A stretch of 64,000 bases of DNA. Source: Bolinopsis microptera. Lineage: Eukaryota; Ctenophora; Tentaculata; Lobata; Bolinopsidae. The notes below the pieces were generated by a model. The model did not search any database. It was not told where the DNA came from and worked only from the letters and a program-made list of their open reading frames with translations. Location: assembly GCF_026151205.1 (NCBI RefSeq), contig NC_087084.1:6689538-6753537 (forward strand), read 5' to 3'. This document shows, in pieces, positions 11,798-23,597 of this stretch (position 1 is the first letter of the stretch; the number at the start of each line of letters is the position of its first letter). A program made the position numbers and the translations under genes.

Positions 11798-12719
11798 ATG
11801 CAATGTCGAAGAGCTGTCGGCCCCACATGGGGTATGAGCCCCAAAACATGCAAATGGATGTACACGGCTGTCATCCGTCCAATCCTATCCTACTGCTGTA
11901 GTATATGGATCAGGGCCACTCAAACGGACTATAACGCGAAGAAACTCAAACGTGTTCAGGCATTGGCACTCAGAATGATGTCTGGTGCCATGCCAAGCAC
12001 ACCTTTCATCGCATTGAATCACCTCACCGACACTTCTGACATCATACTGTTCCTGCAAGGCGAAGCAGCAAAGGGTGCGGCCAGGCTACAAGCTTATGGC
12101 AGCCTCACTCTTGAAACTATCGCTTTCAGGAAGGGAACTATCAAAAATCATACCACTATCAACAAACAATTCATGGCAGACCTCATTATCCCACTTAGAG
12201 CAACGAGAGACCTAACAACACCAACCATGATGCTGGGACGGCACTTCACCGTCACAACTCCTGGAGCCGATACCACTGAATATAGAAATTCACTTCAAAA
12301 CACCATTGACAACATTACCAGTGAAACGATCACCTGCTACACTGACGGGTCACTCACAGACTCAGGATGCGGGGCTGGCTATATCATCACAACTGACAAC
12401 AATAACACCACCCTTGAAGAAAGATCATTCAAGCTCCCTGATTATTGCACTGTTTACCAAACAGAGCTCACCGCCATTATTGAAGCTTGCAAATATCTCT
12501 CTACCTATACCAACACACATATCATCATATGGTCTGACAGTCTCTCATCTATACAAGCTATCTCTGCGCTTTCAACGCAAAGTAGAACTACAAGAGACTG
12601 TTACGACTCTCTTAATGCACTCGGATCCAACAACACGCTAGAGATACGATGGATTGCAGCACACATCGGATTGTGGGGGAACGAAAAAGCAGATGAGCTG
12701 GCCAAGCTTGGTACAACCA
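11798..12719 (+). pseudogene. LINE ORF2, part 1: RT thumb region and RNase H
   Basis: The frame runs from upstream of the ATG (open from about 11758). It shows the post-RT region typical of non-LTR elements (WMYTAVIRPILSYCCSIW, KLKRVQALALRMMSGAM), then a complete RNase H fold. The RNase H acidic residues are all present: the Asp of CYTDGS, the Glu of YQTELTAIIEA, the Asp of WSDSLSS and the Asp of GNEKADELAK. The apurinic endonuclease and the polymerase core are missing because of 5' truncation. The frame then runs into the G-run of the inserted element. Confidence 0.85.
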
Positions 12720-15700
12720 GGGGGGGGGGGGGGGGTCAACCTCATTTTACCTCATGAGGCCAGCCAAAAAAGGCAAAATTGGGATGAGGTAAAATGAGGT
12801 AAAATGAGGTAAATAAATCTAGTTTTCTAAGCCTTTTTTTAGAGACAAAAAAGGTTTATTCGAAGTCATTATACTATAATTCGAGGCTGTGCATGGTCTC
12901 CCATGATATTTAATGGTTTATTAGGGGTGATGTGGTCCCTGGGAAGGGGCATTCCCAGTTTAACATACTTACTCTCCAAACTTGGGGTAAATAAAACTTC
13001 GCATTATAATTATTATTTATGAAAAGAAAATTGAACATTTCAATTTCCATGATCCATTAGGAAATTGTTAATAGCACTTGCTAAGTTTTGTAAAGGAATT
13101 AGCAATAACTTTAGTGTCACTTTGGCAGTTGCCAATTTATGGGGATATTTCCGCATTGCATGTCATGGACCATTTAAATAATATCTTAGTTTGATATTGC
13201 TATTATCGAGTCACTCTGAAACAAATTGTGTCTAACTAGACCAAATGTAAACAACAGTTGTGCATGGAACTGGATTGGATATCTACATGAATTTAGTCGA
13301 AATTGCATAGTGAGATAGTGAAAGGTCATTTCATAATAAATTACTCATATAAACTCATACTTCATACTGATCATACAATTCTAAGTTCTTATCATGTACA
13401 TTTTCAATGTTCATGATTCGCTGTAGAATAAAGGGCGGTTCACAAAACCACTTTTCGTTCATATAATTAGATATCACCTCTAATTAGTTGCTCTATAGGA
13501 TCAGGAACAACCAAACAATTTTTTGTGTCTACGGTTTCGTATAATACTGACTTGGGCCACGCCCATATTTTTCACCAATTTTTAACAGGTAAAATTATCT
13601 AAATCGTCAATTTAGTCACGAAGGAGTTTGGAAGGAGTTCTAAATGTGTGCTCCTCTAATATAAACAGTAGGAAATGGTTAACTTTAGTCGAGGTTTCAG
13701 GTCTCTACAATGTCGGGAAGTTCCTGCAGGAATTTGCGCATTGCGCTGAAGCGCAAGATTCACTGCGCCAAAAGCGAAGGTCGTAGAGACATGAGACCTT
13801 GACTAAAGTTAACCATTTCATACCATTGCTATCAGAGTATGCCACTTTCAGAGTCCTGAACACACTCCTACAGCTCTTAATCGTCAATTATATGAATTTT
13901 ACCTGTTAAAATATATCATCTTTAACTGATATCAATTTAGTTTAAAACACTGTTAGTTTTTAAAAAGAACATATTACTTCACACCAAACTAACGGACAAT
14001 ATGATAATATAAAAAAGGAAGGTTTTCCTTGGATTCCGAATTCAACTTTGATTATATCCTGGCACTGATTATCACTTCTCGATTGTTCTCCATTTTCCAA
14101 TGCAGTCAGCAAGTTCCAATTTAGGTAGACTAGGTTTTCGAATCTTCATATTATGTTCAGAAGCAGGCCAGAAGGGGTTGTTACCAGAGGAATATCTTCT
14201 TGGAACAAGGAATTAATGAGGTCTTCATTTATTTCTTCATAACTCGTCACTGACAGTCCGGACAGGATGAGCATTGACGAGATCCACTGATTACTTCATA
14301 GCTCGTCATAGATAGGATCACTATTAAATGAGGTCGAATGATTACTTCATAGCTCGTCACTAACTGGATCAGCATAACACTCCACAACAACGTACCGCTC
14401 TTAAATCTTTAAAATCTAAGAAATCTGAATTGAAATTTCTTCCTGCTGATAAGGGCAACGCCACTGTTGTACTGACTCACGATCAATACATAGCCAAAGT
14501 TACCGACCACTTATCCTCAGGTAGTTACACCCTCTTAACGAAAGACCCCACTCAATCCGTTACCACTAAACTACAGAAAGTCCTCAAGAAACTACACACC
14601 GACAAGAAGATCACGACCGACCTATACCACAAGATGCGCAACCTACATCCTAGATGGCCTCAACTTTACGGACAACCTAAGATACACAAACCCGGCGCAC
14701 CTATCCGTCCCGTAGTCAGCTTCTACAACACCCCCCTCCAAGCCCTCCACAAAGTCCTCGCATCTTTCCTCAAACCCCTAGCCCAGAACCCCTTACGCCT
14801 CAAAGATTCTTCCGACTTCAAACATCGCTTCGACTCCTCTCTCAATCCCTCCTTCCACTACCACGCCTCCTTAGACGTCCAATCCTTGTACACCTCCTGT
14901 GACATGCGAGCATGCGCCTAGCCCTCAAAACTGTCATCTCCTCCTTTGAACAGAACCCCTCTCGTCTTCCCTCCAATGTCACCACCACCACCATAGGCTC
15001 CCTTATCAACTTTTGCCTTGACAACTCATACCTTGAATTCAACGGCTCCTTCTACTCCCAAGACGAAGGTGGTACAATGGGATCCCCCCTCATTGTTGAA
15101 CTAGCTGAAATCCGCCTTGCTGAAATCGAGACCTTAGCTTTATCCTCATGTCCTGACCCTCCAAACACTTACTCCCATTTCGTTGACGACGGCCTTGGAT
15201 CTTTCAGAGACAGAAACCACGCAGAATCCTTCCTTACATTCCTTAACTCCCTTACTGAAGACCTCAACTTTACCCAAGAACATCCCTCTACAGACGGAAC
15301 TATACCCTTCCTTGACGTTCTCATCCACCCTGACAAATCCACATCAGTCTACAGAAAACCCACCCACACCAACCTCTACACCAAGTACTCCTCCTGCACC
15401 ACCAACTCATCTAAGAACGCAGCATCCGATCACTGACCAGAAGAGCCCACAACATCTGCTCACCCCAACACCTTGACGACGAACTCCAGACAGTACGACA
15501 CGTTTGCCTCCAGAACGGCTTCCCTCCTCACCGCATCACCACCATCATGGACGAAGTACAACGGAAATTCACCAACCCCTCTCGCCACCAATCCCTAGCC
15601 TCATTCAACCGACAGACCCGTGAACATGCCCTTAGTGTTTCTCTTCCTTTCCATCCCTCCCTATCCAAACCCATCTCCAAGATACTCGGACAACACGACA

Positions 15701-17323
15701 TCAAAGTCACCCACTCCTCTGCTACCTCCCTCCGCAACCTCCTCACCAAAACGAAGACCACACCCCCTACTCACCTCACTCCCAACACCATCTACGAAAT
15801 TTCCTGCTCACAGTGCCCCTCCAAATACGCCGGACAGACCTACAGACCCTTGGTCCACCGCATGAAAGAACACGAACGATGTTACAGACTCAACAACGCC
15901 ATCGACGAATCCACAGACAGAATCAAATCAGCCCCTGCACATCATGCCCTGACCACCGGCCACACCATCTCCTGGAACAACATCGAAGTCCTCAAATCCC
16001 TCACCTCACGCTCCCAACTTGACCTCACAGAACACGCAGCTATACAAATACGACAACCAGCTATGAACAGAACAGATCGCGCACCCAAATGTAGTCCCCT
16101 CTGGGACCCCATTCTTCCTAAAATTGCCAAATCCTTAAAGTCCAGACCATCTGGCATTTCCTTCTAAACCTCAACAGAAGACTAAATTTTTATTGACATT
16201 GTACTGTAATTTTCACTTTCCCACCCACACCTCCCCCACCCTCCATCCCTGACACCACTCAATCACATATAAGCATTGTCCACCACATCACATTCAGCTG
16301 ACGACGATTAACACATGTTTATTGAAAGCTTCTACAAGTTAAATCATCGTATCTCTTATATGTTTTTAACCCAACTCCACTCAGCATAACATGACTAACA
16401 ACTAACGAGGTCAAGTGATCTCTTGCTGATACGTCAAAACAAGATCAGTAAATAGCTATAAATATCGAAAAAAATTAGCTTAGAAATTACAGAGTACAAA
16501 TGCCTTCTTCACAACTAACTCTTTGGCCTCATCTTTTTAAATCACTCATTCCCTCTGAAACAAGATAATGCTTAGGACTAGGAGGAACTTAGTTAACTTC
16601 TTGTATAATTCGGTAAGAGGAAAATTCCTTAGTAAGCTAAAATTCTTTTGTAGGATGTTACCACTTATCATATCTGTTATCCAGCATAATCCCACAACTA
16701 GACCCTCTTATTCTGGAGTCTTGACAATGACAGCAGCAATGTACACTATTTTGATGCTCCAGGTCTCCAAGAAAACCTTCCTCTTTATATTCTCATATTG
16801 TGTGTGAGTTTGGTGTGAAGTATTATTTTCTTTTTTAAAACTAACAGTGTTAAACTAAATTGATATCAGTAAAAGATGATATATTTTAACAGGTAAAATT
16901 CATACAATTGACGATTAAGAGATATGGGAGTGTGTTTAGGACTCTGAAAGTGGCATACTCTTATAGCAATGGTATGAAATGGTTAACTTTAGTCAAGGTC
17001 TCATGTCTCTACGACCTTCGCTTTTGGCGCTGTGAATCTTGCGCTTCAAGCGCAATGCGCAAATTCCTGCAGGAACTTCCCGACATTGTAGAGACCTGAG
17101 ACCTCGACTAAAGTTAACCATTTCCTACTGTTTATATTAGAGGAGCACACATTTAGAACTCCTTCCATACTCCTTCGTGACTAAATTGACGATTTAGAGA
17201 ATTTTACCTGTTAAAAATTTTTGCCGAGATTTACCTCATTTTACCTCATGAGGCCAGCCAAAAAAGGCAAAATTGGGATGAGGTAAAATGAGGTAAAATG
17301 AGGTTGACCCCCCCCCCCCCCCC
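12720..17323. mobile_element. 4.6-kb inverted-repeat element with 16-G/16-C ends, carrying a Penelope-like relic
   Basis: It begins with 16 G and ends with 16 C, flanked by AACCA on both sides (12715-12719 and 17324-17328). The next about 80 bp at each end are inverted copies (TCAACCTCATTTTACCTCAT and so on). Further in, about 400 bp near 13560-14000 is inverted at about 16810-17215, including a palindromic block with GACTAAAGTTAACCATTTC. The left arm has about 730 bp more than the right. No transposase of its own is recognisable. The 5-bp duplication and homopolymer ends do not match a superfamily I can name with confidence. Confidence 0.8.
14403..16167 (+). pseudogene. Penelope-like element: reverse transcriptase plus GIY-YIG, frameshifted
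   Basis: Three successive frames make up one decayed protein. Frame A (to about 14920) has LPADKGNATVVL and YGQPKIHKPGAPIRPVVSF, hallmarks of Penelope-like reverse transcriptase. Frame B (about 14912-15436) has FLDNSYL-like and GGTMGSPL motifs and the catalytic FVDDGLG in place of YADD. Frame C (about 15400-16167) has the linker RSLTRRAHNIC and a GIY-YIG endonuclease (IYEISCSQC, KYAGQT, HRMKEH, LTEHAAI). The two frame changes, near 14915 and 15400-15427, make it non-functional, and the N-terminal region is missing. GIY-YIG-bearing Penelope elements are retroelements related to telomerase (established knowledge). They are common in aquatic invertebrates. Confidence 0.88.
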
Positions 17324-17813
17324 AACCAGTGAATCCACTTTGAAGTGTCCAATTCCACAATCCTACATCAAGCGTCAAATCGACAACAAAGTCAACAGAC
17401 TGAATCAGGAAACTTGGTTAACTGACGGTCCCAGACACACCAAACTGACACTCGGCCACAAGCATGCCAAAATCATCAAAAACCTCAACACTACACTCAG
17501 CAAAAACAGACAAGATTACAGAACTGCAGTTCACCTCATCACGGGTCACTGCGGCTTAAACAAACACCTTCACACCATTTGCAAATCAAACACCAGTGCT
17601 TGTCCTATGTGCGGCGACAGAGAGGAAACTGTCTCACACTTCCTTGGACAGTGTCCAGCTATTGCCCAAATTAGAGGTCAATATTTCCAGGACTACTACC
17701 TCTCTGTCAATGACATATTCGACAACCAACACATCACCACAATTGTCAATTTCGCAAACCGCACCAACCGCTTAATTGTGCCGGAAGAGCTGGATCAGAC
17801 CGGGGTGACTTAA
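17324..17813 (+). pseudogene. LINE ORF2, part 2: zinc-knuckle C-terminus
   Basis: This continues the frame of part 1 after the insertion. It ends with a CCHC-type knuckle (CPMCGDREETVSHFLGQC) and a stop at 17811-17813. This Cys/His tail is the usual C-terminus of RNase H-bearing non-LTR polyproteins. The exact frame agreement with part 1 shows that the insertion is younger than the LINE and that the LINE had not yet decayed much here. Confidence 0.85.
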
Positions 17814-18211
17814 AGTATTAGCTCATATGCTGTCTCGTCTCGTTTTACTTTTCCAAACCCAGCTGGCATTTAAGCGTATCATTTTGACTCATATATCATC
17901 TTACACCATCCTCCACCAATCACTCTGATTTCACCGGCAACCTTCCCCAAGGTTGCCACACCCCAGAGGTAGGCAGAGCATCTCAATGCTATCCTCTCGT
18001 GGGCTATCTTGGCCCAGCCTCTCTTTTAAAAAAAAACTTTGCACTCAGATCAAGTATATTAATAATTATTGTATCTTGGATGTTACCATCTAGCGCTACA
18101 ATTTAGTTTGGTATTATTTAAATTCGGATATATATTCATTGATTGATTGTGTAATGAATTGGTGATAAATAATAAAATAACAGTATTTAACACTGCTTAG
18201 AGGCCTTCAAG

Positions 18212-21200
18212 ATGCAGCAGCCTATGTTAGTTTTGAAGAACAACACCAAGAGGGAGAGTGGTCGCAAGGTTCAATTGAGCAACATCAAAGCAGCTAAGAC
18301 CATCAGTGACATCGTGAGTTTTTTAAAACTTTTTCAACCAAGCATTAGATATTATAAACTCTGTCATAATGAAGTAGCAATAAATATGCAATTACAATGT
18401 TTTCCAATTGGATTTACAGTAATTGGATTCGGAAGTATCGCAGTGAATTGAGTCACAAATTAGTGATACTACCACTACAGAACCAACATTACAAAACTTC
18501 AGATTCGAACATGTCTTGGACCCAAAGCTATGTTGAAGATGCTCATGGACCCAATGGGAGGAATCGTCATGACAAACGACGGCAACGCCATCCTCAGAGA
18601 AATCCAAGTTCAGCACCCAGCAGCCAAAAGTATGATTGAGATCAGTCGTACCCAAGACGAAGAAGTTGGTGACGGAACCACCAGTGTGATCATCCTGGCT
18701 GGAGAGCTGCTGAAGGTGGCAGAACCATTCCTAGTGGACAACATGCATCCCACAGTTATCATTGCTGCGTACAGACAAGCCTTGGAGGATGCAGTGAGCA
18801 TGATGAGGAATGAAGTCGCTAAACCTGTTGATACTGATAACAGAGAGGAGATGGTTAAAATTATTAAATCAAGGTAAGGGCAGTGCTTTAGAATATTATA
18901 TTTTTAAATCAAGCTATTCTGCAGCTACTTAAGCTTTACAGACGTCAGATCAGGATCAGTAGCACATGGTCTGTTGATTTTCAATAACACTTTTTTTGCT
19001 ACATGAATATTGTATACACTGTTTATAGAGGATGAATTATCTCTAAAGTTCTAATTCAGGTATTTCATGATATTTATCTTTACTTTATCTTTACTTTCAT
19101 ATTTCAGTCTTGGAACCAAATTCATGAAGGGCTGGAATGATTTGGCATGCGGAATAGCACTGGATGCTGTGAAGTGTGTCCGTATTAACGATCAAAGTGC
19201 AGGTGGTTATAATGAGATTGATATCAAAAGATACGCTAAAGTCGAGAAGGTAACAAATTAGTTTAAAACCAGTTTAATTAATTAATGAGAAAGTTTTATT
19301 TAATTATAATTTACTTTGTGTTTTTATTTGAAGCTATTAACTTGATTCTTTCAATTTGATTTTCGTAGCGTGCAAATTAAAAGGCAGGGAAACTTAAATG
19401 ACCGTCGATCATTTTTGATGTAGATTTCTTAAGCAAATCTTTTCACAATTTGATTTTTAAATGTCTTGCCCGCAGGTTCCCGGAGGTAGTATTGAAATGT
19501 CAGAGATCCTCGACGGAGTTATGTTCAACAAAGATGTCACTCATACCGGGATGAAGAGACGCATTGAAAACCCCAGGTTTGTAAAAAGTCTGCGAACTTG
19601 CCCCAAAAAAGCGGTCGCATTTTTTTTGTTGTCTTTGAACTCAGGTTGAGTGTGGCACCTTTTTTAAAACCCACCACTTCAGGATTGTAATGTTGGATTG
19701 TAATCTGGAGTACAAGAAAGGAGAGAGTCAGACCAACATGGAGTTCATGCAGGAGACAGATTTCAGGAAGATCCTCCAACTAGAAGAGAATTATATCAAG
19801 GATATTTGTGATGATATCATCGCTCTCAAACCCGACCTTGTTCTTACAGGTTTGTTCTTCGTCCTGTTAGAAAAAATCAAAATTAGTGGGCTCACTTATT
19901 TCGATTGTGTCAATGGTTTTTAGTCATGCAGCCAGGTTATATCATTTTATAATTATACATTATAATATTTATTTAATAAATTAACCCCTTTGTTTTCCAG
20001 AGAAAGGTGTGTCAGATCTCGCCCAGCACTTCCTCCTAAAAGCAGGAATCACAGCTGTCAGACGTCTGCGTAAGAGTGACATGAACCGTGTTGCACGTGC
20101 AGTCGGAGGACAGATTGTCCATAGGACTGAGGAACTGAAGGATTCTGATGTTGGAACTGAGTGCGGACTTTTCGAGGTTAGTTTATGGTTTTATTTTCAA
20201 CGGAATTTGAAAGTAGCACGTTGTGGTCTGTCATAAGTACTCGATTTCTGAATATCCGACAAATCCATCATTAATAAGTATCCATGTTTAATAGGTTTCT
20301 TTTTTCAGGTCAAGAAGTTCGGAGACGAATACTTCACATTCCTCACAAAATGCAAGAACCCCAAAGCCTGCACCATCCTGCTCAGAGGAGCCAGTAAGGA
20401 TGTCTTAATGGAGGTCGAGAGGAATCTCCTAGATGCTATGAATGTTGCCAGAAATGTCATGATCGATCCTTTCTTGGTAAGTTTTAAATAAAGATCCAGA
20501 TCTCCAAGTCAACCATTAAACGACAGCAGTTATTAGGTCACCAAAAACTCATCACAAACAAGCTTGTAACCTAATTAATTAAATAATCACCTAATTAATT
20601 AAATAATCACCTAATTACAGGTTCCCGGAGGCGGAGCAGTGGAAGCAGCTGTAGCTCACAGACTTATAGAGAAGTCTAAAGAAATCCAGGGTGTAGGACA
20701 GTGGCCTTACAGAGCCCTCGCTGAGGCACTCCGAATCATCCCCAAGACTCTTATGCAGGTACAACTCACTTCTAGCAATTCAGAAGTTGCCAAAATATGC
20801 TTATTTTCTGCACAACTCTGTATATCTCTGACAAGACATTATGTGACCTGCATTCTAATAAAACAAGGGGGCAAGACAATCAAGATCCGTGCTAAATTAT
20901 TTTTAATTTTTTTCCACGGGATGATAATGTTATCACTACATAACTAGCACGTAACTTATAATGCCTACTTTGATGTGTCGTTGCTATAGCAACTGGTCAT
21001 AATTCAATGATAATATTTGTTAGTACTAGCATTCGTCCCCTCTTAAGCTTCTCACCGCTGTATGATTGCTGTTTCGTTGGAGTTTGACATCTTGAAACTA
21101 GCACTATGATTTACTTAGTCTATACTCGCATTAAACATTAACTTAAAGCTTGTTGTTAGCTTTTGTTGTCTCAAAGTTGTCAACAAATGCTGATCCTCAT

Positions 21201-23597
21201 TTCCACCTCCTCAACCTTCAACCTGAATACTCCTAACCTTTATAGTCTATACAGACTAGTTTATACCTCTATATACAGACTAGTTTTTACCTCTATACAG
21301 CCTAGTTTATACCTCTAACCTCTCTGTCTCCGCACAACTAACCTCTAACCTCTCTGTCTCCGCACAACTAACCTCTAACCTCTCTGTCTCCGCACAACTA
21401 ACCTCTAACCTCTCTGTCTCTGCACAACTAACCTCTGACCTCTCTGTCTCCGCACAACTAATCTCTAACCTCTCTGTCTCGCACAACTAACCTCTGACCA
21501 CTCTGTCTCCGTACAACTCACCTCTAACCTCTCTGTCTCCGCACAACTAACCTATGACCTCTCTGTCTCTGCACAACTAACCTCTAACCTCTCTGTCTCC
21601 GCACAACTAACCACTAACCTCTCTGTCTCCGCACAACTAACCACTAACCTCTCTGTCTCCGCACAACTAACCTCTAACCTCTCTGTCTCTGCACAACTAA
21701 CCTCTAACCTCTCTGTCTCCGCACAACTAACCACTAACCTCTCTGTCTCCGCACAACTAACCACTAACCACCCTGTCTCCGCACAACTAACCACTAACCT
21801 CTCTGTCTCCGCACAACTAACCACTAACCTCTGTCTCCGTACAACTAACCTATGACCTCTCTGTCTCTGCACAACTAACCTATGACCTCTCTGTCTCCGC
21901 ACAACTAACCACTAACCTCTGTCTCCGTACAACTAACCTATGACCTCTCTGTCTCTGCACAACTAACCTATGACCTCTCTGTCTCTGCACAACTAACCTA
22001 TGACCTCTCTGTCTCTGCACAACTAACCTCTAACCTCTCTGTCTCCGCACAACTAACCACTAACCTCTCTGTCTCCGCACAACTAACCTATGACCTCTTT
22101 GTCTCTGCACAACTAACCTCTGACCTCTTTGTCTCCGCACAACTAACCTCTAACCTCTCTGTCTCCGCACAACTAACCTATGACCTCTCTGTCTCTGCAC
22201 AACTAACCTATGACCTCTCTGTCTCTGCACAACTAACCTCTAACCTCTCTGTCTCCGCACAACTAACCACTAACCTCTCTGTCTCCGTACAACTAACCTC
22301 TAACCTCTCTGTCTCCGCACAACTAACCTATGACCTCTCTGTCTCTGCACAACTAACCTATGACCTCTCTGTCTCTGCACAACTAACCTCTAACCTCTCT
22401 GTCTCCGCACAACTAACCACTAACCTCTCTGTCTCCGTACAACTAACCTCTAACCTCTTTGTCTCTGCACAACTAACCTCTGACCTCTTTGTCTCCGCAC
22501 AACTAACCTCTAACCTCTCTGTCTCCGCACAACTAACCACTAACCACCCTGTCTCCGCACAACTAACCACTAACCTCTCTGTCTCCGCACAACTAACCTC
22601 TAACCGCTATGTCTCCGCACGACTAACCTCTAACCTCTCTGTCTCCGCACAACTAACCTCTAACCTCTCTGTCTCCGCACAACTAACCTCTAACCTCTCT
22701 GTCTCCGCACAACTAACCTCTAACCTCTCTGTCTCCGCACAACTAACCTCTAACCTCTCTGTCTCCGTACAACTAACCTCTAACCTCTCTGTCTCCGCAC
22801 AACTAACCACTAACCACTCTGTCTCCGCACAACTAACCACTAACCTCTCTGTCTCCGTACAACTAACCTCTAACCTCTCTGTCTCCGCACAACTAACCTC
22901 TAACCTCTTTGTCTCCGCACAACTAACCTCTAACCTCTCTGTCTCCGCACAACTAACCTCTAACCATTCTGTCTCCGCACAACTAACCTCTAACCTCTCT
23001 GTCTCCGCAAAACTAACCTCTAACCTCTCTGTCTCCGCACAACTAACCTCTAACCTCTCTGTCTCCGCACAACTAACCACTAACCTCTCTGTCTCCGCAC
23101 AACTAACCTCTAACCTCTCTGTTTCCGCACAACTAACCACGTGTGCTCCTCCCTCAGAACTGCGGAGTAAACACCATCAGAACAATGACCAACTTGACAG
23201 CTAAACACGCCACCACCGGGTCTACCTGGGGCGTGGACGGAGAGACCGGTAATATCGTAGATATGGAGGAGTTTGGCGTGTGGGATACTCTTCAGGTGAG
23301 AGAAATACCATGATTAATTGAAACGTTGATCTGTTAATTGGTTGAGTAATTGATTAGTTAGTTGTTTAACAGGTTTCGGTGAAGTTCTAAGTTACTTCAA
23401 CAAAGCTTCAACTTGTTCCTCAATAATCTCCTCCTCAGGTGAAATCCCAAGTGTTTAAGACTGCAATCGAAACAGCCATATTACTGCTTCGTATCGACGA
23501 TATAGTCAGCGGAGTGAAGAAGCAGTCCGACATTGATGCAGAAAAAATGGCGGGAAAATTCCAAGCAGCCAATCCTCAGGAAGGCCCTGAAGAATAG
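18212..23597 (+). CDS. cct3: T-complex protein 1 subunit gamma (CCT3)
   Basis: Ten exons, all GT-AG and phase-consistent: 18212-18313, 18503-18873, 19108-19249, 19476-19576, 19683-19849, 20001-20176, 20309-20476, 20621-20758, 23158-23295, 23439-23597. They encode about 553 residues, close to the usual length of about 545. It is a group II chaperonin: an ATP-driven ring of eight subunits in the cytosol that folds actin, tubulin and others. Visible hallmarks are NTKRESGRKVQ, LGPK (about 39-42), DPMGGIVMTNDGNAIL, the ATPase motif GDGTTS (about 90-95), DVTHTGMKRRI, LEYKKGESQT, ILLRGAS and VPGGG (about 410-414), and the C-terminal LLRIDDIVSG. The start ATG fits the family N-terminus (QPMLVLKNNTKRESG). 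Intron 8 is swollen to 2.4 kb by a minisatellite; the other introns are mostly 80-240 bp. The gene looks intact and orthology is clear. Confidence 0.97.
21308..23139. repeat. 30-bp minisatellite in CCT3 intron 8 (about 61 copies)
   Basis: The unit is CTCTGTCTCCGCACAACTAA plus CCTCTAACCT with small variants (CCACTAACC, CCTATGACC, CCGTAC). It ends 18 bp before the exon 9 acceptor. Each unit holds ACTAAC, a strong branch-point consensus, and a pyrimidine-rich stretch. Because 30 is a multiple of three, the minus strand shows long open frames of (ETERLEVSCA)n, which are a by-product and not genes. Confidence 0.97.

Larger units (their letters stand above)
11755..18037 (+). mobile_element. 5'-truncated LINE with RNase H, interrupted by a 4.6-kb insertion
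   Basis: The LINE starts inside the reverse-transcriptase C-terminal part and ends with a short A-run (about 18029-18037) after a 3' UTR of about 215 bp. It is split by the 12720-17323 element; removing that element and one AACCA copy restores a single continuous reading frame. RNase H after the reverse transcriptase places it among I/Jockey-like lineages (inference). Confidence 0.85.

Noticed and set aside
15146-15865. Several overlapping frames in both strands over the Penelope element
   Set aside because: They are shadows of the C-rich retroelement coding frames; only the frames with RT and GIY-YIG motifs make sense.
21552-23140. Long minus-strand open frames of (ETERLEVSCA)n
   Set aside because: They are created by a 30-bp repeat whose length is a multiple of three, inside a CCT3 intron. 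There is no start context, splice structure or non-repeat domain.
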